A stretch of DNA of 64,000 nucleotides, from positions 2,566,550 to 2,630,549 of the forward strand of contig JAGMVK010000009.1 in assembly GCA_020747065.1 (NCBI GenBank), given 5' to 3'. The position numbers and the translations under genes were made by a program. Of the stretch, positions 1 through 10,156 are shown one piece after another. The stretch's first letter is position 1. Each line of letters opens with the position of its first letter. The DNA is from Cadophora sp. MPI-SDFR-AT-0126. Lineage: Eukaryota; Ascomycota; Leotiomycetes; Helotiales; Ploettnerulaceae. The notes below the pieces were generated by a model that saw only the letters and a list, made by a program, of their open reading frames with translations, ran no database searches and had not been told where the DNA came from.

Positions 1-1092
1 GCTGCGCTGAATGGGCACATCATTGCGACTTCTTGCTCGCCTGGTAGCATTAGGGTGCGGCCAGCGGGTAGGAATTCGCAGTATCCTCGTATGTATCTTG
101 AGTTCCCTTCCCTTCTCTTCCCCTCTCCTCTCTTCTTTCCGATCTTTTATCCTTTCCGTAACGAGACTTTCCGCTCCGTTTCTTGTCGTGAAGGCGGTTG
201 AATCGAGAAGGCACACAGCTAAAGAGAACGTCATTGCAGCTGTAATAACTTCCGGCAATCCAGATGGCTTCCGCATCGACCTGGATCTCGGAGCTGCCTA
301 TGGAGGGATGTTAAGCGTGAGTGTGACAACAAAACTTGCCGTTTCAGATGTTATTCTGTACACGAGATGGATTGGAACGATGAAAGGCAGTGTCAGTGGC
401 GGACCTGCTTATACCGGCATTGCGTTGTATGAGGCGTTCAAGATGTCTGTAGTCTGAGGCGAGTGACGGGCTTGGATGAGAGCCTGATTGATGAGCTGAC
501 CGACCTGCTACTCTTTTTCTGTTTGAAGGCGACATGGAAAAAAAAAAGGCAAATGAAGGAATATAAGCTACAAATGGGGTTCTGTATGGGCTTGAAGGAG
601 ATCAGGATCCGCTTTATAAAATGTAGTATTAGAGTAGTGATAGTAGTCCTCTCAACTCAGCCGCCAGGAGTTAATACGTGGTGTGTGTGTGGCAGACCTC
701 CTGAAACTCTTTACCATTGATATTGGCAACAGCAGAACAAACGCGTAGTCTGAATAAACCATAACGCTAGTCGAAATTATCAAGGCCCACCAGCGAGTCG
801 TGAGAGCAGTCGGTAATGTAGGACAAAGCGACGGGTTGGATGGCACAAAGCACGGCATATCTGTCCACACCGTCTTGGTTCTAATTTAGCGACACCTGCT
901 CTCATTATAGGGGCAGAGGTCATTTCAAGCCACCGCTTTGCATACGGAGGTCAATAGGACTACATAAAATTATTCATAAACCCATTGTCATTTTCGCGAA
1001 CCCTCGTAGCTTTTCGAAATTGAACAACAGCCGGTGAGGCGAGGAGCCTTTTCCACATTCATTCGATTATCTATAGATAGCTATTGCTAAAT
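1..1092. other. Left edge, no supportable gene
   Basis: Open frames are present, including one of 148 codons at 11-457 on the plus strand, but none has recognisable domains, believable splice structure or a family match that I can name. Short polypyrimidine stretches occur near 110-150. I see no RNA gene or clear repeat. It could contain the edge of a gene lying to the left of the window. Confidence 0.4.
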
Positions 1093-2225
1093 TCAATACA
1101 CCCAACTTTTTCCGTGAATCTTTTCCATTATCTTGGCCTTGATTGTGGGCAAGAGTGCTAGTGCATTCTCAGAACGGATTTTCTTCACGTCTGCGGGAGA
1201 GAAGCCTCAGGAGTTGAAGCCGTCTTCGTGTAATTTGAACAAACGCTCTGGATAATATGGATCTGCACTGGTGGTTAGCTGAATGAAATGACCTCGGTGG
1301 ACGCGCTGGATATTCCATACAGTCTGATGCAAAAAGAAGTCTGTCTGTTCCAACAAGTGAGGTAAGCGCGGCGATTTGGGGCGCACTTGTTTTCACTGCT
1401 AGGTCAAAATAAAATGTTTTTAACACCTCCAGTGATTCATCGTAATCCCAGCCACCGTGGAACTCACATGTTGTCTGGAGGGCAAGACGACTCGCGAGGA
1501 ATGGGAGAGCTCCCCCGCCGTGGGAGAAGATCACCTTGATGTCTGGGAACCGCGTTCGCCATTTCGTGAAGAGAAAACTGGCGATCGCCCTGGTCGTGTC
1601 AAAAGTATATTCAATCACAGATGAGGAGACGTGGTCTAGTATCGTCGGTTCAGGGATTGGCGTGACGGGGTGCACGAAGACCGTAGCTTTTCGACCATTC
1701 AGCTCCTCGAAGAGCAGGTCAAGAAACGAATCGCCTATGTATCGGCCGTCGTAATTAGTGTATATGCCGACACCCTCGAAATGAAGCTCATCAAGACAGT
1801 ACTGTGAGTATCGAACATGGTTATTTAGCCGAGTCCCGCGGCGGGAGAGATAGGTAGTCCTAGCTGGCACTACTAACTTACACGAGCTTCTTCAATGGCT
1901 GCCTTCACGTCAGGAAGCGGAAGGCACGCAAATGCACCCAGCGCCTGTGGAAAACTTTGGCTCGATTCGAACAGCTGGTCATTCACTTTGCGCGCCAGTA
2001 GCTGTGCTTGTGCCGCATTGTCTTTCAGAAATGTGACACCAGGGGCGGTGATGCTCAGGACTGAGTAGTTGTAGTGCCAGCGAGCTCGATTCTCCAAATA
2101 ACATTCGATGGTAAAGTCGGGCATCCGAAAGCCTTCAACGTGTGCACCGGTGGGATCTCCGTCCTTTGTTTTCGCGTAGTCGTGAGCGATTAAGGATTCT
2201 CGATAGAAGTCCGGGATCGGGTGGG
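1093..2225 (-). pseudogene. Amidohydrolase (ACMSD-like decarboxylase family), broken
   Basis: Reads as the amidohydrolase-2 family, metal-dependent TIM-barrel hydrolases and decarboxylases related to aminocarboxymuconate-semialdehyde decarboxylase. Exon 2225-1882 begins with HPIPDFY (the second His of the N-terminal HxH metal site). Intron 1881-1802 (GTAAGT...CACAG) leads to exon 1801-1093, which holds the LDELHFEGVGIYTNYDGRYIG core, the metal-ligand His in VFVHPVTP, the IFSHGGGALPF motif and the catalytic Asp in LLFASD. After LLFASD the frame shifts near 1300-1315: the family-like text QLTTSADPYYPERLFK continues in another frame. A TGA at about 1208 interrupts it before the usual C-terminal helix with RSENALALLP. 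No convincing first exon carrying the first metal His was found. Visible lesions: one frameshift and one stop. Sequencing error could explain one of them. Confidence 0.72.
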
Positions 2226-2265
2226 CTGAAGGGGGGGTTAGACGTTACAGTAACTGAATGCATTC

Positions 2266-2920
2266 TTGTTCCTGCGGCTGCATCGGCGTCGGAGAGAGTC
2301 AGGTGTAGATCTAGAGTTTCTCTGGACTCTTTATACTGACAGATACGCCCTCGAGATATGGTCCATACCTTACTTGGTCCATGCCACTTCCCAAGCCAAC
2401 CTAGAATCCTTGACCATCACCATGAACTCAGGGACTATGACGCTTCGAAGCTCATAGTCGATGTATACGCAAGCGTTGTCAAGTCTGTGAAGTGCGCAAC
2501 TCTAAGGTTGGATATTAAATACGCGTATCATCCTGCGGCATCTTATTCTTGGCCGTCCTGGGTTCCTGACTTCGATAGGAAGTCCTCTCAAGGTGATCTG
2601 AAATATCGTTGACTTTTGATAGAAGGATACATTGTAGATATCTGACTTCATATGAACGAAATCTCGCAAGTCGCATTTATACCACATCAGGTGATACTGA
2701 TGCAGTGGCATGTTTCGCCGTCAAAGTGATATCAGGACACTGGGTTGAATGCGTTACAGTCGACGGCATGTTAAATGGTAGTTGTGAGAACTGCTATGTG
2801 AGCAGTACGGGGGCTCGCTGCACCCTCCGTAAGTTCTACAAGTCTGTAGCAGGAGACATTCTATGCAAAATTAAAGGCCATCTTAAACCCAATTTAGAAA
2901 TCTTATCGTCGATTGAATAG
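2266..2920 (+). pseudogene. Relic of a HET-domain protein
   Basis: Across two plus-strand frames, 2358-2612 and 2609-2920, there is text resembling the middle of fungal heterokaryon-incompatibility (HET) proteins: a DYDASKLIVDVYASVVKS stretch matching the usual 'DY...vY.d.a' segment, then SWPSWVPDFDRKS, the typical 'LPSWVPDW' motif. The N-terminal HET domain and a clean long frame are missing. The second frame carries a Cys-rich stretch typical of the variable C-terminal half. Frame change at about 2610 with no splice signals suggests decay. Family assignment rests only on the SWVPD motif and its spacing, so it is tentative. Confidence 0.4.
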
Positions 2921-3744
2921 AGCCGAAAAAGTTTTTGTGACACATGCCAAGATCATGCCGCTGTCACCCCCGCAATCACCCTTGGCGCACCAGCCCTGCC
3001 GACGTTCGTGAAGGAACTACTCTGGTGCATCCTGTACTACCTAGGTACGTATGATATCTAATTCTTCTTCAAGTGAGTCGCTTTTTTCAACTGCTAGTAT
3101 ATCAAATACGAGAAAACTTGCATAGATACCTAGCTTGTCGAATGCTTACGTTTGCGCGACATTTGCGTGGGTAGCGTTTGTAGTCCGGTCGAAGAAAGAA
3201 GGTTTGATTGATATCACATCACATCGAGGTGACGAAGCTCACATAGAACGCATTCTACTGTAGAGTTGCAACTCAGGGGAAACAAAACGTGGTGCGTTCC
3301 ACATAGACGCTCGGGGCATCGTTTCAAAGGTCTTGGACTGACTTTCCCCGGATTTCCCACCCATCAAAGGAAAACGATCCGGGGACTTGCATAAATAAAT
3401 TGGAGCATCCTGCCGCGTGGATCCGAGGGGAGATCCCGTGTGGGCAGCATAGCATAGCCTAGCATAGCAGATAGCACCTGGAAGTCTCAGAGCTTCTATA
3501 CGGGGAAGCTTTTTTCCAAAACGGGAGGGACGCATATGCGAGATGGGCAATCCTACCTTCCGAAAGAGGACGGCCACGGCGGGCCACAAGACCCCCCCGT
3601 ATCTTGACATGCTTGGAGATGCATTTCTGCATTTCTATCAGACCAGACGCACCTCATGCATCATCTCCATCTCCATCTCCATCTTCATCTCCATCTTCAT
3701 ACTAGTTTTTGACTACTTCAAATACGCAACCCAGAAGATGAGAT
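2921..3744. repeat. Gene-free stretch with a (CATCTC)n microsatellite
   Basis: No coding frame here is supported. A CATCTC/CATCTT hexamer microsatellite lies at about 3657-3700, just upstream of the rhodopsin-fold gene. A short tandem 'tagcatagcctagcatagcag' lies near 3448-3470. The rest shows nothing recognisable. Confidence 0.5.
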
Positions 3745-5192
3745 ATGGCCGTTGACTTGGGCCTCAGTTTATTTGTATCTACAGGCATTCTCTTGGCCGC
3801 TGCTTGCATCACGACCGCCTTCCGGTGCATCGCACGGATTTACGTCGTCCGATCCTTCGGCCTTGACGATTGGCTTATGGTGTTGACATTAGTAAATCCA
3901 TGTCTCTGTGTGCGCTTCACGTTTGTCAATTGACCAAACCCCAGGCGATTTTTGCTCACTATTCCGCCTGGGTTTTCTACGGAAGGAGTATTGATAAAGG
4001 GCGGCCAGATGAAGAGATCCCGCTATCCGACGTAGTTCCTGCCCTGCGCGCGTTCTACCTTGCAGAGGTCTCCTAGTCAGAACCCTCGAACCTTGACTTG
4101 CAGCTGTGGAGTCATTTGTTTGCTTGCTAATACGTTGCACAGCTTTTTGGATACCGGCTTCCTCAAATTGTCCATTGGGACTTTCCTGCTGAGGATCGTG
4201 AAGACGAAATTGCAAAGACGGTCGATTTATATAGCGCTAGGCATCATTTCCCTCTACTCGATGATCGCGTTTTTCGTTGCAGTATTCCAATGCAAGCCCA
4301 TTTCGCATTTTGTGAGTTCCTGCCCTGCCCTTCCCTGCTCTTCATTCCATTGCCCAATGGGGCTTTCTAACCTCTCTAATCACTCCAGTGGCATCCGGAA
4401 AGACCTGGCTCCTGCCTGAAGAAGGAGGTTATTCTCGGCATAGGATATTCGCATGGCACCATCATCGCCATTTCGGATTTCTTCTTTGCTGCCCTTCCTA
4501 TGTTCGTTGTATGTTATGTTATTCGTATTTTATTTTTATTGCAAGGGTATTTAGGCTAGCTAACGGAAGATAAGGTGTGGAGTCTTCAAATGGATCGAAA
4601 GATGAAGGTTTCAGTCTCGGTCTTGATGGGATTTGGCGCTATGTATGTTTTCCTCCCTCGGTCCTACTTACTGCCTCATCCTGCATGCATCTATCTACTG
4701 ACACACACATTCCAGCGCAGGAGTTACAACAATAGCTCGATTCCCATATATCTCAGCCATCGTCGAGAAGGAGGATTTTTTTCGTAAGTCACCCTTCCCC
4801 CCCCCCCCCCTCTCTCTAACTTTCTCACTCACTCACTCACACCCCTCCCAAATGTCAACTTCCACTAACAACCCAACTCACCCTCAGATAACACCGCCCG
4901 CCTCGCCACCCTCTCCTCCGTCGAGCCCGGCCTCGGGATAATCCTCTGCAGCGCGGCAGCCACCCGCCCCCTCTTCCGCAGTCTCATCGTGAAGACAAGA
5001 GCCTGGTCAGGCGCGAGGTCGCATACGACGGGGGACTGTGTTCCGAGACGAGACAATATGCGGAATGTAACGCAGAATCATGGAGATGAGGAGTTTATAA
5101 GGCTGAATAGTCGAGAGGGCATTGGGAAGGAGTTCGGTAACGTGGCTGTCAAGGACAAGGCTGGAAGGGGTGATTGGAAGCGAGGCGTTTAA
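3745..5192 (+). CDS. Fungal rhodopsin-fold (PTH11-like) integral membrane protein
   Basis: Seven-helix membrane protein of the fungal rhodopsin-domain family, which includes PTH11-type receptors. The sequence shows helix 1 (GLSLFVSTGILLAAACITTAF), the R.Y.V..FGLDDWLMVLTL motif, DTGFLKLSIGTFLLRI, SLYSMIAFFVAVFQCKPISHFW, ISDFFFAALPMFVV, WSLQMDRKMKVSVSVLMGFG, the AGVTTIARF segment and the EPGLGIILCSAAATRPLF signature before a polar tail. Exons by splice consensus: 3745-3891, 3945-4067, 4143-4311, 4389-4508, 4575-4642, 4716-4783, 4888-5192. All phases agree except between exons 2 and 3, where the candidate introns (4068-4142 or 4068-4103) leave the frame off by one. Either a splice site escapes me or there is a one-base indel, making it a pseudogene. 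Confidence 0.72.
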
Positions 5193-6476
5193 GGGAGTGA
5201 GTGAGTGAGTGAGTGTATAGATTGTCTTTTTTTTTATATGGTTGGGAAGGATAATGGTTTGGTGTTTGGAACAAACAATACTTCACTTTAGATATTGTTG
5301 ATAGCGTTGGTTTTACTACGGCTAGGTACGAAGGTTGTAGTATTCTTCTATTTACTTAGAACTGGCTTACTTTACTTAGGGGCTTTTGTTTTAAATTAAA
5401 TAAGTTGCGATTTAGTAATCGATTAAATACTTTTTTTATAGTTAAGATATTCTTAGTCTAGTTATATAACGTTGAAGTGATGGAAGTGCTGGAAATAGAA
5501 GTACTCAGGTTTAGCTGGAATATTACCGGACGGAAGCCGGACTAGATTCATATATATATATATATATAGGACCGCCCTCCTTCTGAGGGCTCCTTACCTT
5601 CTTGTTTCCTTCGTACCAGACCTATAATATTACTATTTGCCTACCCTCTTGCTCCCACACTTGATACTGCACTTAGTAATATTGCGTCGTTACAATAATA
5701 CTCCTTCGCCTTTCCTACACTTTTATATATATCCACGAGTACTTCCTTAATCTAAATGGACATGGCTTTTTCACGATGCTTGAACCCCTTAGAATTAGAA
5801 ACAAACTTCGTACCGGCAACATGTGTAACCTTGTCTAATGGTTCCACGTAGGAGTCAATCCAACGGCCGCAAAATGCGTCCCCTCGACTAAACGACATCA
5901 CAAATCAGAATGTCTGCTCTTGCCTTATTCATGTAGAGACACGTGCCATCACCACATCAACCCGCTCAGTACTACCTAGCGTCGTGTGTGGAGGGTATTT
6001 CACTATTCCAAAAATAAAAAAAACTTCATCACCGGCGAGAAATCCGAAGCAACTAATAGCTCCAGAACACACCCCGAAAAGGTCAATTAGATTGCCTTCT
6101 GCCCCGTCGTAAAGCCTAAAGCAACCCTAGCACTTACTACGGACCTGGATTGTAAGATCTTACAACCCACTGGGGGTTGGTTGTACGATAGGAATGCGCA
6201 ATCCAAGTGGGTTGTGCAAGTCAATAAGGTTATGCATGCCAGGAACGGTGTACAACTCAGGAAGGTTATGCAAGCTAGGCGTCTTGAAGGTAAGTACGTG
6301 ATAAAAAGGAACCGCAGCCAATATTTTCGTCCTAATTTTGTAAAGATTATTCAACAGCCAGTAATTGAATAAGGGCTCTCGAAAGGCGGCCTCTGCATTA
6401 ATAAAACCCTCACATTCCCTATACAGCGAACTCCCACAACCCCTAAAACTAAGATTGCCATCCAACACTCCACTTC
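5193..6476. other. Gene-poor spacer with LTR-like repeat and small direct repeats
   Basis: Apart from the repeat at 5465-5694, I see no gene. A stretch at about 6195-6275 holds two imperfect copies of a 'caactcaggaaggttatgcaagc'-type unit. Reading frames at 6160-6480 on both strands lack domains. It separates the membrane-protein gene from the cluster regulator's 3' end. Confidence 0.45.
5465..5694 (+). repeat. LTR-like dispersed repeat, copy 1 (solo LTR candidate)
   Basis: About 230 bp that recur at 40744-40965 in the same orientation. Shared landmarks are the 5' end '(TG/TA)TAACGTTGAAGTGA', 'ATTACCGGACGGAAGCCGGACTAG', a TA dinucleotide run, 'CAGACCTATAATATTACTATT' and the 3' end 'AGTAATATTGCGT..TTACA'. 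The second copy begins TG and ends CA, as retroelement LTRs do; here the first G is A. No clear target-site duplication is visible and there is no adjacent coding remnant, so 'solo LTR' is an inference. Confidence 0.5.
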
Positions 6477-9352
6477 TCAAAGCGAAAAGAAATCCAGCTC
6501 AGCATTCCTCCTCCCTCCCGTTTCCGTTTCGAAGGGATCATACATCATCCCCTGCCCCACCAGAGGCGCATCAACCATATCCGCCAAGTTCTGGCCGCTC
6601 ATCCAGGTGAATGACATGGGATGATCCAGCACATTGAAGTCGCTGTTCAGGCTCGGCCACACGGCGCACTCGCTCCGCGGCGTCACCATCACGTACCCGT
6701 TGCCCTCTCCCTCGCCCACCACCGGCGGCGGCATGCCCTGGAGCATGGCGAATGGCTTCGAAGAGGTGCTTGTGCTGACCATGGATTGTGGAGTGAAGGC
6801 CAACAGAGCCCCAGGTCCTGCTGCTGCATTTGCATTGGGATTATCGGGTCGAGTCGAGGACTTGGAGAGCTGTCGTTTCTTGCAGATGCGTGAGTCGGCA
6901 TCATCGATGGCGTTGCTTTCCCTCCGCGCTGGAATGGCCGTCGTTGTTGCCGACACACCGTGATGATGCTGATGCTGCAGCGCGGGGGGCGAGGGCCGGG
7001 AGCTCGCGTTCTGCAGCTCCAGCATCACGGCTTGCAGGATGGCGGACATGGATGCGGCAGGCTGGTAGGTGGCGGACATGTCATGCAGTGCCGCGGCCAG
7101 GCACTCGAGATATGGGAGGTTGTTCTTGCGGTCTGATGTGCTCTTGATGAATGCCAGCGCCGCGACGAGTGCCGTTGCGGCGGTGCCGGCGTGCTGGATG
7201 CCCGTGACGAAGATGCGGCGCGTGTCGAAGCGTTGGCGGTGATGCCAGAAGATGCGCGCCACACGGATGGCTTGCCGTGTACAGATGGCGCGCGACATGA
7301 AGGCGTGATGGTCGGCGATGCGATCGTCGTCGTCCTCGTGCCCGTCGTCGCCGCCGCCGCCGTCGTCGTCATACTTGGCCCACGGGCGATGCAGCAGAAT
7401 GAGACTGCAGTGATACTGCTGGTGCAGCAGGAAAAAGGAGAACGGCGCCGTCGCGATGTTCTCTGGCTTCCAGACCAGACTTGCGGGCAGCTGGCGATAC
7501 CACGTCTGCAGCTGGCGGTCCAGATTCAGCACGTACATATACCTGTTTGCGTTGTCGGGATCCCGATCCCGATCCCGATCCCGTGAGCCTGGGTCTTCTG
7601 GCCCGCGGATCTCTGCAATCTTGCCTGCGAGTTCCATCAGGTCCAGGAGCTCCTCGTAAATTTGCGTCTCGAGACTTCTCTGCTCGCCCACCGGGGTGCA
7701 GGTCGAGAGACTGGCAAACTTTTTCGACATGCGATACATCTCCAGATCCGACGTCTTGATTCCGGTCGGACGGCCGAGGAATAGAGCCCAGTATCTAGAG
7801 TAATCAGCGACAGACAGGTGTGCAGAGGGGGTGGGTGGCAAGACGGACTTGTCGTAGATCACACACGCAAACAGAGTCATGTGCCGAATCTGCATCTCCT
7901 TCTCGTCCAGGCCGTCGTTTTGACAGTCGAGATGCAAACCAAGATCGAAGCACAGCCTGTTTGCCATTCCTACAAGGGTTAAACAAATTCCGTCCTCTTG
8001 ATATTTGTTGTTCGTGGCATCAACTCACCAGCATACATCCACCCAGTATTGTCCCTTCCCACTCCACATTCGAGATCTCCCAGCAGCAAAAAGGCTTGAA
8101 CGGATGGCAACCCGCCTGGCCTTTCCAGCTCCAGGTCTAGCATGTAGCGCGCTTCGCGGTGCAAGGTGCACTCTCGATTCCCCAGGGTGATCTTCTTCAT
8201 GTCCTCTCTCTCCATGTCCGCAAACCGGTATCCCATCGCCAGAATGTTGATATGCAGAAAGCCGGAGTAATGCTTGTTCTTGGAGTCCTGCATGTCTTCG
8301 TAGAAGGCTTCCTTGTGGACAATATATAGGACACTGTTATAATATTCCCAAAACAGATCCATGAGGTAATCATGGGTTTCGATGGTCAGAGATCGAATGA
8401 TCCGCTCGGTGCGGCGTGTTTGCTCCAGCGATTCGCCGCTGTCGCGTGGGGCGGTGCTGTCTGCGTAGATGTGGAAGTTCGAGGCCGGGCCAAAGAATCG
8501 CAGACGCCCGCTGAGCTGGTCGAAACTAAGATGACCGCGGGTGGAGAGAAGCATGCGCACCAACAATTCTCTCTTGTTACTATTCTGCGCTGCTCGACTA
8601 CTCTGTGTGTTTGGAGGTGGGTGTGGATGTGTTTCGGTGAGCGGCATGCCGCCGTCGTTCTGATAATTGTTGTCCCCGTCAGAGGACGAGTCCTGAGTGC
8701 TTCGGGGCGTGGTACTTTGTGCGGCAGGATCGGGGTCATGCTGCTGATCATACACGTCGCTGCCCTGGGGAAGAGGAGGAGCCGGCGCAGGAGGTGCTTC
8801 GGGCCTGATTTTAGGGGGGTAGTTGGCGGGAGGAAGTTCTTTGCCTGTCTCTACAAGCATCGATTCCAGCATGGCCACTCTATTTGCGAGGGCCGACATA
8901 TATGCCTTGGAGACAGGCCTGGGAAGTCAGTCAGTCAGCTTCATGCCCAAGATAGATTTGCAGAACAGACAAACTTGCCGTCGTCGCTCGTCATCATTCT
9001 TGATTATGCATTCTGTGTTGGAACGTTTGCATTGTGTGCAATCTCGTTCACCGGGTGGTACAATACACTTTATTTACACCGTCAGTCAGTCCGTCCGTCA
9101 GTCAGTCAGTCAGTCCCTGAGCCAGAATGGGGAATGGGGGATGGGGCAAGCAAGCAAGAAACAATACAATACAACACTTACACGGATCCTTCGATCTCGG
9201 CAGGAGGCGCACGCAATTGACGCTCGATGTCGAGTAGGCTTCGTTGCGTTCACATTCGCATTTGCATTCGCAGCCGACTGTTCAGACGTGGTGGGCTGGG
9301 TGAACTGGCCAGGCAGAGCACTTGTGTCTGCGTTCTCTATGTCGCTCCTCAT
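6477..9352 (-). CDS. Zn2Cys6 transcription factor, probable cluster regulator
   Basis: Nuclear fungal-specific transcription activator of about 859 aa. Exons: 9352-9182, 9067-8975, 8905-8029, 7969-7849, 7794-6477 (2580 nt, a whole number of codons). The zinc cluster is split by intron 1: CASCRDRRIR precedes it and CIVPPGERDCTQCKRSNTEC follows, giving C-x2-C-x6-C-x8-C-x2-C-x6-C. A basic linker and short heptad-like region (LANRVAMLESMLVETGKEL) follow. The fungal-trans middle homology domain includes YNSVLYIVHKEAFYEDM, TGWMYAGMANRLCFDLGLHLD and YWALFLGRPTGIKTSDLEM. Low-complexity acidic and RD repeats lie near the middle. The last intron (7795-7848, 54 nt) has no stop and is a multiple of three, so its retention would add 18 residues. 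Position at the cluster edge suggests it controls the neighbouring enzymes; that role is inferred. Confidence 0.88.
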
Positions 9353-9475
9353 GGCCGCGGTGCGTTGTGCTCAAACAGACTTACAGACTTACAGACTTAC
9401 AGACTGCTGGTCCGGCCTTGACATCTAGCCAGCCGGTGCAGCAGACACTCGCCCGCGATACTGTACAGTACAGGT

Positions 9476-9527
9476 GGGAAGGAGAAGGAGAAGGGGAAGG
9501 GGAAGAGGAAGAGGAAGAGGAAGAATG
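9476..9527. repeat. Purine microsatellite and nearby simple repeats
   Basis: GGAGAAGGAGAAGGGGAAG-type run just upstream of the regulator start. It is one of several simple repeats between the regulator and monooxygenase 1: a CAGT/GTCA run at about 9083-9115 inside intron 1, a four-fold 'ACTTACAG' run at about 9378-9405, a repeated 'CACAGCCCACAGCCCAC' at about 9620-9645, and a C homopolymer at about 9939-9955. No coding meaning is evident. Confidence 0.6.
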
Positions 9528-10156
9528 AGCAAACGGTGACAGGATTCCAGCACTGGGGAAGAATGCGTGGAGAAGGCCATTCCCCGCGTTTGTTCCTTCC
9601 CCAGCGGTGATCCTTAGCTCCACAGCCCACAGCCCACAGCCCACCACCCACAGCTGCTTCAATGCGCTGCCTCCGCCCACCCGGTAGAAACATAACATCC
9701 CCCCCCTACTGGATGTACCATCCAATCATCCATCGTCCCAGATCGAGAGGGTGACACGGCAGTGAGGAAATTCGGACTGCATCGCAGGGACCCACCAATC
9801 CATGTCCTTGTCCCGTGGCTGCATGCATACTTACGGAGGAAGCTGCGCTACTTGAGTCGTGTGACAGGGCGGTGGGCAGCGGGACTGACTCGCTCGTGTA
9901 CAAACGTACGTAGGGTAAGTCCTGGCTCCTCCATGAACCCCCCCCCCCCCCCCCCCATGACAGTCCGCTTTCTTTGTTTCCTTCTGAAGATGGTAGTAAA
10001 ATCTGAGGGGTCGGGGGGACGGGACATTTAGCACAGAACACACGCCCAAAGGTCAGATTGTTCGGGCATGTACGAAGGAAGTAAGATGCAGTCAGTGACA
10101 ACGAAAAGCATGCAATCAGATTACATTCCCTAAGTTTATATATGTGACAAACATGC

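Noticed and set aside
3239..3610. 123-codon minus-strand frame
   Set aside because: No domain, no splice support, and composition like the surrounding spacer.
7191..7586. Plus-strand frame with Ile-Pro repeats
   Set aside because: It is an antisense shadow of the RD-repeat and acidic low-complexity parts of the regulator.
8372..9428. Long plus-strand frames of 282 and 201 codons
   Set aside because: They are the reverse of the zinc-cluster regulator, whose motifs and splice phases are convincing.
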